NCBI RefSeq assembly: GCF_022952855.1
Contig: NZ_JALJDX010000203.1
Coordinates: 1-64,000 of the forward strand
Origin: Pseudomonas sp. RGM2987
GTDB lineage: Bacteria > Pseudomonadota > Gammaproteobacteria > Pseudomonadales > Pseudomonadaceae
DNA: 64,000 bases
Direction: 5' to 3'
This document shows positions 28,301 through 35,561 of the stretch, piece by piece (position 1 is the first letter of the stretch; every line of letters begins with the position of its first letter). The translations under genes and the position numbers were made by a program. Below the pieces are notes generated by a model. The model was not told the origin of the DNA and searched no databases. It saw nothing but the letters and a program-made list of their open reading frames with translations.

Positions 28301-31300
28301 CTGTGCATTACGCGGCCTACGGCGAAGCGGCGCTCCCGACGTTCGACCTGATTGAGTTGGATGGGGCGCGAGTGGCAAGTGTGGTCTTGCCGGGTGAAAT
28401 GGACGTTTCAAAACTGCTGCAACCCGGCGCCTTGCCCGGACAGCCGCAGCGCCCGATCCGGCAACGGCTGGCCAGTGCACGCGGGCAATCGCTGCAGAGT
28501 AATCCGCGCCTCGGCAACTGCCTGCTGACGCTGGACGCTTATGGGTGGGGCCAACAGATCGAGCAGGCCACGGCTCGCCTCCAGCAGGAAAACAAACTGG
28601 GATCGCACCTCGTGCCGCTGTTCGACACCCTGGAACTGACCTCGGACGGCGCGTACCGGATGAACCTGATCGATCCGACCGATCCTGAACATCCGGTGCG
28701 GATTGTTTCCGCTGACCCGCGGCTGCTGCGCATCAAGCATTATCTCGCGGAACGTTTTTCCACCTTGGCCAACAGGCCGCTCGTGCCGAGCGACCCCGCC
28801 GAAGTGGGCAGCGTCCACACCCTGAACGCCGGCTTTGCCATCCAGGCGCTGATGAACGCGTTGCGAGGGCGGGAAGGGGCGGACCGGTCCCTGACCCTGG
28901 CAGTCCGGCTGCATGCCTATGTCAATTACGCGCAACTGGTGCATGGCAATGCGGCAGATGTCGCGGGATTACTGGGATTGGTCCGCCAGGCCCTGGCAGA
29001 AGAAAAGCTGATTGCTCGAACCGTGGCCCCGGTGGTCAAGACTGCGGTGGGCAGCAGTGTCAGTGAGGCGACCGGTGGGCTGCTGCAACTGGCAAACGTC
29101 GGGTTCGATATCTATCAACTGGCGACAGCGCAAAACGCGGTTGAGCGCGCCCAGTTCGGGACCCAGCTGGCGTTCGACTCGGCCAGCCTGGTCTTGTCGG
29201 GAGGCGCCTACGCGGTCGGTGCCACGGCCGCCGGGGCGTTCCTGGGCGGCGCTGCCGTGATGCTCGGTGGCCTGGCGGTCGGCGTGACGGCCCTGGCCCA
29301 AGGGTTCTCCGGCATTGCCGAAGAAGCCCGGCAGGTCGGTCTGTTTTTCGACGAGCTCAGCAAGGCCCACCTGGAGGCTTATCGCTTCGACGCCAAGCAG
29401 GGAACCTGGTCGCCGCATGCGTCGCTGATCCTCCAGACGCTGGACCTGACCCGCGCCGAGCTGGTGCTGGACGGCCCCCGGCTTTATCCGCTACGTGACC
29501 ATTTCGGGGTGCCAACCTTCGATGACGATTACGAGCGGGCCATCAATATCCGTCGAGAGCTGAGACTGCCGGGACGCACCACCTTCAGGCCGGCCGCCGG
29601 CTCAGTCATCGTCCTGCCCTGCACACCGCAAACCTGTTATCGCTACGAGTACAAGGCGCTGCCGTTCGCAAGACTGCGCCATGACCCAGGGTTCGACATC
29701 GCCCGGCGCCTGGAGAAAAGGAAAGCCGACGGCGGTTGGTTGTTCCTGTTTTCCTTCTATTCGTTTCCGAGCGACTACATCCTCTATCGCATGGTCCCGG
29801 ACTATCGGCCCACGACCATCGAGGTAGTGCTCGACGAAGTCGATCGGTCGCTGGTCGTGCCGGTCCTGCCGGCGGCCTGGCACGGCAAGGTCGCCTATCA
29901 GATCCGCGGTGCCGGCAAGCGCTGCGCGTTGGCAGTTCATCCCGGCATCAGCGTGACCCTCGACTCACCGAGCCTGAAGCAATCGAGTTGGGTTCTGGAT
30001 GCCCCTTGGGCCACTGAAGGGGATGTCCGGTTCGAGGGCTACAGCAAGCTGCTCATCGGCGATGTACAACTCGCATTCACCGGGACCGGACGCCACCAGA
30101 TGCTGCTCAGGCTCGCCAACGGCCAGGTGTTCCAGGTTGAGTCGGGGGACCGCAGACTCACCTTGGTCGAGGAGGACGTGCCGCCGGGCATGGGGCGCCA
30201 GGCGCTGCAGGATCGCCTGCGCACCCTGGCGCGAGAGCACCGTCTGGTAATGCCGTTCACACCGCTCCACCACTTTCTGGTTCCATTCGAGAAGCCGGAC
30301 GAGCCGCGCTATATCACCGCCTGGTACGACGCGCAGGGGGATCGTTTCCTCTACGTCCGCAATGACCTGCCGGGCGTCGATGACGCGGTGCTGGGGGCGG
30401 TGGTAGACGACTGTGGTTACTTCTACGACTCGCAGAACCTGATCATCTGGCAAGTCGATGCGGTCACCGGGCTGTTGAGCCATCGTTACTGGTTGTGGAG
30501 CACAAGCAATGTGGTAACCCGCATCGAGCGCGTGGAGGCCGATGCACAGGGTTTGGTCCATGTCGTCCAGCACATCACTCGCGAAGATCAGTCCGTCGAT
30601 GTCCTGGTGTATGTGATCCACGAAGAGCAGTTGCTGTTGAGTTCGATCACCCGCGGGCTGGACCCGGCCCTGGAGTCCGTCCTGAGCGCCGGCGAAACGC
30701 TGACACGCTGGGCGCAGGTTTTGGGTGAGGGTTTTGTGCTTGCGCCGAGCACTGCCCCTGAGGCCACGTTCCGTACAGTCACCTGGCAGCCGGCGCCCTT
30801 CGTGTCCCTCTGTTGGAAGCTGGATGCGCAACGACGGGACATGGCCTGGGTACGCCGCAGCGACGGGCTGATCATCCGCCCGATACCCAGGCGCAACGAG
30901 CCGCGGGGCTGGGCCGATTCGATCAAGGACATGACTGACCTGACGCTGCTGCCGCCGCCGGGTGACGACGATATGTTTATCGTCTACGACCGGCTCAAGC
31001 AGGCGCTGTGCTTCAGGCGACGTAGCGTAGTCGCGGGCAAGGGGCGCTGGTCCAGCAAGTGGGCAAGTTCCGACCGGCTGGAAAATGTCGTCGCCGTTGA
31101 CGCTGGGTACGTCGCGCTGACCTCGGGCGGCTTGATCTACGACCTGACCGATGATGGCGAGCTGAAGCTCAGCGGCGTCAACGAACCCTGGTTCAAGGGC
31201 CGGGCGCAGTGGTGGTCGGCCCTGGACGCCCTGGCCCGGCGAAACACCAGTGGACGGCTGGTCCTGATTGGCTTGGGCAGCTTCCAGGATGGGGCGGGTT

Positions 31301-32430
31301 TGTGTGGCTGGTACATCGACAATCGGCTGCTGCTGGCGCCAGCCACGCCCGCAAAGGAAATCCGCCTGCTGGGCGCCACTCCGGATGGCGAGGCAGCCTG
31401 GCTGTTCGATGTGCAAGTGGGCGAAGTCTATCGACAGGCATTCATCGATTCGCAACGGTTGGAGGCGGCCTTTGGCCAGGGATCGCAGTTGCTGCGCGAC
31501 GACGTACTGCCTGTTCCCCAACGCCAATGGGCACCCTGGCAGTTTGCCGAGCTGACAGTCGACGGCGTCGGGCTGCGCGGCGTGACGTTCGATGGCGTGG
31601 TGGTTGCATTGCGTGACCGGGAGCCGCCGCTGATCACCGGAGTCACTCATCAATGGGTCATCACCCAGGGCGATCAGTTGCAAGAGGGGCTCAGGCGCCT
31701 TGCAGCCCAGCCTTTGCACGGTCCGCTGCTGGCGGTGGAAGACCCTGTGAGCCTGAAGTGGTTCGTGGCCGAGACGGAACGGCTGATCCAGATCTCCAGG
31801 GCGGCGCTTCCCGAGGCCTTCGAGATCCTCGGTACTCAACACCAGACCCGCTTACTGCTGCATGAGAGTGGTAATGGAAAACTGCTGACCCTTCCGGACA
31901 AAGGGCACGTGGGGGAACTCAGTTATGTCCAGCGCGAAGGTGAAGTGCTGGTGGTCGAAGGGCATGAGATGAAGATCGACGATCTGTTACCGCTGATGCC
32001 GGACGACGTGACCACGCTGGTACTGCGCATGGGCCAGGGCACGGTGAGTTACCGATTGTCCAAGGCGGCCTGGCTGAGGGCACGGTCGGTCATCCTTGAT
32101 TGCCGACCACCCCTGGGCGATACGGTGGCTGTTCCCGGCAAGTTGATCTGGGAGCTGGAAGAGCCTGACTCATTGCTGTTGAGCCTGGTGTTGGAGCACC
32201 TGGTGATCATTGACCCGAACAGCGGGCACAGCGTGGTTTTCCGTGAAGTGCATGCCACGGACGTGAGCTTGCGTGGCGAGGTGTTGCTCAGTTTCGGGAA
32301 GGATCGGCACTACGCTGTCTCGGCATTGGTGCGCTGGCTGGACGGCCAGCCAGACGCTCGGAACGGCGTGTCGCTGAAAGCGTTCAACGACCCATTGCCT
32401 GCGCGGCAGAACAGCGTAGTCGGTGCCTAA
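25348..32430 (+). CDS. giant toxin: TcdB-like GT44 glycosyltransferase, YopT/C58-like protease signature, translocation-like region
   Basis: 2360 residues from ATG 25348, chosen because GGAAG stands 8 bases upstream; ATG 25333 is the alternative. Residues about 122-600 match the glucosyltransferase of clostridial TcdA/TcdB: PKNLHFVWLGG with W130, VWYDSDALL, ASDVVR (D297, R300) and GGRYADVDNLPP (Y311, D313, D315 as DxD). Around 851-957 lies a second catalytic signature, GGRCYPLSLAMA (C851), NHAMLV (H938) and FYDPNFG (D957), as in the YopT/C58 proteases and LifA/Efa1 cytotoxins. A long hydrophobic Gly/Ala stretch at about 1275-1320 and PFARLRHDPGFDI (about 1435) recall the TcdA/TcdB pore region. 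The last about 900 residues are beta-rich and Trp-rich, with no CROP repeats. No signal peptide or immunity gene is seen. The target is probably a eukaryotic host protein. Confidence 0.85.
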   Translation: MNEPEVSLADNYVNFVSLLKLKDLERALIAHKGTEEYDAVLRYYFGCIAVLDSPQMLKPLGLLKQALGVLQGSSRRRRSPESSSGADEAGGATLGQAYNKIEVFEARLRNSLDLLQQPVIEVPKNLHFVWLGGGIGAIQRDYISIWKQLLGAEGYQLRVWYDSDALLAYETNRIIVEAAKADAMSSGGQSSNNALELGDRYEERVIVLKQQMYAYINKALGNGGSADEARIDLLVRAYGQDGARLTILRNDNRRSLEALAADEWVLRDLAGGGALEHLQDIYRREVNLRGMFAGASDVVRIEALLAEGGRYADVDNLPPLQEQLGEVDIRAFKTDARIGVLQLLLDRNPGWMPGRQALRNQYTDYYDAIPAEHRAALERFAASQPRLNRVFRVPVERLARPDELRAVTLRNSLSNAFLMAHPGAAMLKAVVERFRLNYQIVDATARLADEQNVALIDVEAMTGLARQAATEVFGELHELPTEVEMTTVLLIEAAATYYSDGIRPQSEGTIYLTGPAAMRVGMDDYQRAHFTPRTAEQWQAQAAIEAIDSVNLATEEEQDHSWKENQSDTGQWLENEKKRWQQGRFKARYAGDMAELLKYRTLQFDEGWPVVEGRHVLATELLQLLADELGEPFVQAMGRSHNGTVVFGKPIPLGFDQRQSIRSQSAKALPPASSSDAQTRSLSVAQLLDGFAQGRFEIIQLSPLQRLLLGGLIDASALDNRSFDAVRPQLDNLANSLAGHGTAGRYAAIEQLLYQRQAPAFLAGLASASDDPPRHGETALGLKRAALTQPLTLRQWGLHVTRIRQLAQLEYRIQIVERLGGVLDGFEADAIKLVPQDLLLQGEGDRVGGRCYPLSLAMAAALSQGKTAVNTLRERFYLGVIEPGASDSNTFLNSIEALRDVQLGDVGRTLARSNLSEVVDLLHARTSSGTLMLNSDNHAMLVAKTIEGQSTTYHFYDPNFGVFEFEHPARLRRALERFFLDEGMAVHYAAYGEAALPTFDLIELDGARVASVVLPGEMDVSKLLQPGALPGQPQRPIRQRLASARGQSLQSNPRLGNCLLTLDAYGWGQQIEQATARLQQENKLGSHLVPLFDTLELTSDGAYRMNLIDPTDPEHPVRIVSADPRLLRIKHYLAERFSTLANRPLVPSDPAEVGSVHTLNAGFAIQALMNALRGREGADRSLTLAVRLHAYVNYAQLVHGNAADVAGLLGLVRQALAEEKLIARTVAPVVKTAVGSSVSEATGGLLQLANVGFDIYQLATAQNAVERAQFGTQLAFDSASLVLSGGAYAVGATAAGAFLGGAAVMLGGLAVGVTALAQGFSGIAEEARQVGLFFDELSKAHLEAYRFDAKQGTWSPHASLILQTLDLTRAELVLDGPRLYPLRDHFGVPTFDDDYERAINIRRELRLPGRTTFRPAAGSVIVLPCTPQTCYRYEYKALPFARLRHDPGFDIARRLEKRKADGGWLFLFSFYSFPSDYILYRMVPDYRPTTIEVVLDEVDRSLVVPVLPAAWHGKVAYQIRGAGKRCALAVHPGISVTLDSPSLKQSSWVLDAPWATEGDVRFEGYSKLLIGDVQLAFTGTGRHQMLLRLANGQVFQVESGDRRLTLVEEDVPPGMGRQALQDRLRTLAREHRLVMPFTPLHHFLVPFEKPDEPRYITAWYDAQGDRFLYVRNDLPGVDDAVLGAVVDDCGYFYDSQNLIIWQVDAVTGLLSHRYWLWSTSNVVTRIERVEADAQGLVHVVQHITREDQSVDVLVYVIHEEQLLLSSITRGLDPALESVLSAGETLTRWAQVLGEGFVLAPSTAPEATFRTVTWQPAPFVSLCWKLDAQRRDMAWVRRSDGLIIRPIPRRNEPRGWADSIKDMTDLTLLPPPGDDDMFIVYDRLKQALCFRRRSVVAGKGRWSSKWASSDRLENVVAVDAGYVALTSGGLIYDLTDDGELKLSGVNEPWFKGRAQWWSALDALARRNTSGRLVLIGLGSFQDGAGLCGWYIDNRLLLAPATPAKEIRLLGATPDGEAAWLFDVQVGEVYRQAFIDSQRLEAAFGQGSQLLRDDVLPVPQRQWAPWQFAELTVDGVGLRGVTFDGVVVALRDREPPLITGVTHQWVITQGDQLQEGLRRLAAQPLHGPLLAVEDPVSLKWFVAETERLIQISRAALPEAFEILGTQHQTRLLLHESGNGKLLTLPDKGHVGELSYVQREGEVLVVEGHEMKIDDLLPLMPDDVTTLVLRMGQGTVSYRLSKAAWLRARSVILDCRPPLGDTVAVPGKLIWELEEPDSLLLSLVLEHLVIIDPNSGHSVVFREVHATDVSLRGEVLLSFGKDRHYAVSALVRWLDGQPDARNGVSLKAFNDPLPARQNSVVGA

Positions 32431-33023
32431 GGCACCAGATAACCGCGCACCCCGGTAAAAATGATCTGGGCGGCCAGTGCGCAGACAAACAGCCCCATCA
32501 GGCGGCTGACGATCTGTAAGCCCTGGTCGCCCAGGATCCGCTCGATGCGGCTGGACAGGTAGAGCACCACCCCGACCGTGAGGCTGGCCAGGGCGATGCT
32601 GATGATGGCCATGAGTTTGTCGTCCCAGTGCGGCTGGCTCACGCCCATCACCAGCAGGGCGCCGATGGTGCCGGGGCCCACGGTCAGCGGAATCGTCAGC
32701 GGCACGATGGTCACGTCCTGCTGGACATTGTCGGTCTGTACCGCCGACTTGCCCTGGGCCATGCCCAGCGCGGAGATGAACAGCACGCTGCCGGCGCCGA
32801 TCCGGAACGCATCCACGGTGATGCCGAACACGCTGAAAATCACCCGCCCGAACAAGTACAACAGGACGCTGGAGACCAGGGTCGCGGTCGCGACCTTCCA
32901 GGCCAGGCGGCGTTGCTCCTTTCGCGAGTAGCCGCGAGTCAGGCCGATAAAACACGACAACACGAAGAAAGGGCTATAGAGGACCAGCATCTTCAGGTAA
33001 ACGCTGAACAGCACGTGGAGCAT
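32427..33023 (-). CDS. MarC/YhgN family integral membrane protein
   Basis: 198-residue inner-membrane protein with six predicted spans. It shows the MarC features FFVLSCFIGLTRGYS near the N terminus, FRIGAGSVLFISALGMAQG (about 74-92) and the strongly conserved VPLTIPLTVGPGTIGALLVMG (about 107-127). Its cellular role is unknown; the old multiple-antibiotic-resistance link is not supported. It is convergent with the giant toxin gene and their stop codons overlap, so it is unlikely to be part of the toxin system. Confidence 0.92.
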   Translation of the reverse strand: MLHVLFSVYLKMLVLYSPFFVLSCFIGLTRGYSRKEQRRLAWKVATATLVSSVLLYLFGRVIFSVFGITVDAFRIGAGSVLFISALGMAQGKSAVQTDNVQQDVTIVPLTIPLTVGPGTIGALLVMGVSQPHWDDKLMAIISIALASLTVGVVLYLSSRIERILGDQGLQIVSRLMGLFVCALAAQIIFTGVRGYLVP

Positions 33024-33264
33024 GGTTGGAACTCGCGACGAATGACAATTGACGTGGAGTCTATCAGGCGCCGGGGTGTCTGTCGGCTGGCCGTGGGCTT
33101 TAGGGTTTTAATGCAGTAAACCCGGATTTATTTCTGTTAGTTGTTGGTTGTTGTTGTCTTGGAATTAAGCGTGGTTACAGTTCTGCACTTGTTGCCCTGA
33201 AGGTAGATGGGTAAGTATGGCGCCGGGCCCATGGAGGGCTTTAATTAAATAAGGAATATCTTGA

Positions 33265-34074
33265 ATGAATACTAAATTTGATTCGGTCATAACCTTGGCA
33301 GACCGACTGGAACGCCTGAACTCCTACGATGTAACGCCGGCCAATGTCATTGTTTCTCCTCGAATTGGCAAGTACAGATCGGCGGAGTTTGACAATGAAA
33401 TCGAAAAGCCAGACCGCGCTTCGATTGTCGGAGACGCTATCCTGTCGTTCGTTTCAGGCATGACAGCGCAAAATCAAGCGGATATCCAGCATTCCTATCT
33501 ATTTGCATCGCTGGTTGCCAACAAGAAGTTTCCGCGGGATGACGAAGGCGAAGAATGGTATAGAACTTTTCTTGAGGTCATGCAGAGTTGTGGCTGGACC
33601 ATCCTGCAGCGTTACTACGATAAGGTTGCCGCGTCCGGCAAGAGTTTCAAGATGGATCAACTGGTGTTGAAAATCCTCGGTTCGGCCGTGGCAGCGGCTG
33701 CCGTTCCTGGCCCAACTTCATTGTTGATGCTTAAAGTGGCCGGTGATGCGATCGCCGCATTGCAGACCAGTGAAAAGTCGCTGCGGCTCTTTGACCAGAA
33801 TATCCAGGAGTCCGGCACCGGGGGCTTTGGTGTGGCGACCTGTCACGAAACCCTGCACGGTGAAATCCTCATGGCATTGGGCGCCGTGCGCTTCATCAAA
33901 CGGACGAACCAGACCAAGGTCCTGTTTGTGGATTGGGATAGCAGTTCGGTAGACCTGTATCGCGGTGAATGCCATATGACCATGGTGCCGACAATTATCA
34001 GTGCGACTCGAGAGACTATCATTGCAAAACTGGGTGATCGTGCGAAACAAAAAATCGACGAGTACGAGATCTGA
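33265..34074 (+). CDS. unknown protein, member 1 of a three-gene paralogous cassette
   Basis: 269 residues, not recognised as any named family. It shares a core with the next two genes: SFVSGMTAQNQADIQHSYLF then ASLVANKK (61-88), EEWY (97-100) and CGW (109-111). A C-terminal helix-like block follows, ISATRETIIAKLGDRAKQKI. Between them is a hydrophobic Ala/Gly stretch (about 138-166) that could insert in a membrane. There is no signal peptide. AAGGA lies 11 bases before the ATG. Base composition is visibly more AT-rich than the backbone, a sign of acquisition. Its unusual tandem arrangement next to a toxin gene suggests a secreted or toxin-associated role, but this is only inference. Confidence 0.8.
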   Translation: MNTKFDSVITLADRLERLNSYDVTPANVIVSPRIGKYRSAEFDNEIEKPDRASIVGDAILSFVSGMTAQNQADIQHSYLFASLVANKKFPRDDEGEEWYRTFLEVMQSCGWTILQRYYDKVAASGKSFKMDQLVLKILGSAVAAAAVPGPTSLLMLKVAGDAIAALQTSEKSLRLFDQNIQESGTGGFGVATCHETLHGEILMALGAVRFIKRTNQTKVLFVDWDSSSVDLYRGECHMTMVPTIISATRETIIAKLGDRAKQKIDEYEI

Positions 34075-34133
34075 TTGATCTCTCGGCGACTGCCGAGGTA
34101 GTCGCCATCCGTTAATGGAATAAGGTAATTGTC

Positions 34134-34847
34134 ATGAAAGATCATTGTTCGGTTTTTATTGATGCCGGCGCTGTTGTCCTGCTGCCCACTGACCTGATTG
34201 GGCAGGACCGGCTCGATGTATTGAATTCGGTATTGTTTGCTCAGCTGGTAGCCAATAAAAAATACCCCGCTCTTGCCCGGTCCAGTGACTGGTACTCAGC
34301 GTATCGGGAGGTGCTGAATAATGGCTGGATGCAAAAGGCCGTCAGTTGGGACAACTTAACACTCGCAGCGTCCTCGAAAACCAATCTGATGGGATGTGTC
34401 GAAGAGCGGCTGCAAGAATATGTTGATCAAACTTTGATCGCGCAAGTAACTGGCGTATTGAAGCGCGTCGCCCAATTGTCCAGCACGTTGCCCGCTATTG
34501 AATTGCTGCATGAACATGCCCACGGGCCGAAGAGCCCGGATTCGTCCGAGGTGACCCCTAAGGCAACTGACAGAATCAGGCTGCAAGTTATCCTGGCCCA
34601 GCAGGGGCCTGTGCTGAGTAGCGTCTGCCTGGAGTGTGAGCCCGAGCACGTGACGTCTAACCCTCTGGGGCAACTTTTCTCCACCCACCCTGTGGTGGGC
34701 AATATTCAATTGCGCTGCTTCAAGGCGAATCTGTCCCAGGCGCTCTATGCGCCGTTTCGCGATGCGATCGTTCACAAGCTGGGGGATAAGGCGGCCAGGA
34801 ACATCATCGATATTTCCGACGCGGTCGAGCAAGCGGAGGCGTTATGA
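34134..34847 (+). CDS. unknown protein, member 2 of a three-gene paralogous cassette
   Basis: 237 residues of unrecognised family. The core aligns with member 1: LIGQDRLDVLNSVLFAQLVA then NKKYP (21-45), SDWYSAYREV (51-60), NGW (63-65), and the C-terminal LYAPFRDAIVHKLGDKAARN. The middle differs and lacks the hydrophobic stretch of member 1. No signal peptide. AAGG precedes the ATG by 9 bases. It follows member 1 by 59 bp and overlaps member 3 by four bases (ATGA), so the last two are translationally coupled. Confidence 0.8.
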   Translation: MKDHCSVFIDAGAVVLLPTDLIGQDRLDVLNSVLFAQLVANKKYPALARSSDWYSAYREVLNNGWMQKAVSWDNLTLAASSKTNLMGCVEERLQEYVDQTLIAQVTGVLKRVAQLSSTLPAIELLHEHAHGPKSPDSSEVTPKATDRIRLQVILAQQGPVLSSVCLECEPEHVTSNPLGQLFSTHPVVGNIQLRCFKANLSQALYAPFRDAIVHKLGDKAARNIIDISDAVEQAEAL

Positions 34848-35524
34848 CTGACCAGGGATTTCGATCGGCCGGTGGGCAGCGGCTTCACCTGAATGAGGCA
34901 TCGCGGGCGGCCGTCGTGGGGGGGAGTATCGTGTCATTCGATGAGGGCTTGTCCCTTCAGGATCGGGAGGATATCTACCTGAGCAACCTGTATGCGCAGT
35001 TGGCCACCCGTTCGGCTTACAAGGACGGTCTGGTCGGTGACTGGTTCGACTATTACAAGAACAAGCTCAGGTATCTGGGGTGGGACTCGGCGCGTCCGGT
35101 CAGTCCCGGACAGGCCGGGCGAGGGTTGATGGCCGATAGCGTTTCGCAGCAGATATCCCGGTCCTTTGGCGCAGGCTATTCGCAGCAGGCCAGCCAGGCG
35201 ATTGCAACGCTTGGACGAAGTCCTGATGCGCTGGAGCTGTTTGAACGAACGAGCCTGCTGCACGATACGGGATTCTTCCAAGTCATTCCCTGCGCGGCCA
35301 AATCCCCGGGGAAAGTAGAAATAGCGCTGTACCACAAGCAGTTCCACACTCCCAGAACCGTCTCGGGATTTCTGTTCTGGCCAATGGAGGAGGTGGTGCA
35401 CAGCAGCGTGGAGCAGATGGCCGTCGTGACATTCAGCACGTTGCATTACGCAACGTTCAGGCAAAAAGTCGCGGCCGCGGTGATCGCCGAAACGACTCGC
35501 CACCTGCATGAGTTGGAAATCTGA
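34844..35524 (+). CDS. unknown protein, member 3 of a three-gene paralogous cassette
   Basis: 226 residues of unrecognised family. The shared core is SFDEGLSLQDREDIYLSNLY then AQLATRSA (31-58), GDWFDYYKNKL (65-75), LGW (78-80), and a C-terminal HYATFRQKVAAAVIAETTRH. The second half is beta-rich in appearance (GFFQVIPCAAKSPGKVEIAL) and aligns loosely with GGFGVATCHETLHGEILMAL of member 1. No signal peptide or transmembrane segment. It is the last gene of the cassette and is convergent with retS, 37 bp apart. Confidence 0.8.
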   Translation: MTDQGFRSAGGQRLHLNEASRAAVVGGSIVSFDEGLSLQDREDIYLSNLYAQLATRSAYKDGLVGDWFDYYKNKLRYLGWDSARPVSPGQAGRGLMADSVSQQISRSFGAGYSQQASQAIATLGRSPDALELFERTSLLHDTGFFQVIPCAAKSPGKVEIALYHKQFHTPRTVSGFLFWPMEEVVHSSVEQMAVVTFSTLHYATFRQKVAAAVIAETTRHLHELEI

Positions 35525-35561
35525 ACGACGCTACGGGGGGCGCTGACTGCCCCGTCCAGAT

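Noticed and set aside
29965..31842. 625-codon minus-strand open frame inside the giant toxin gene
   Set aside because: Mirror frame of the toxin; no recognisable protein features, whereas the plus frame is one continuous toxin.
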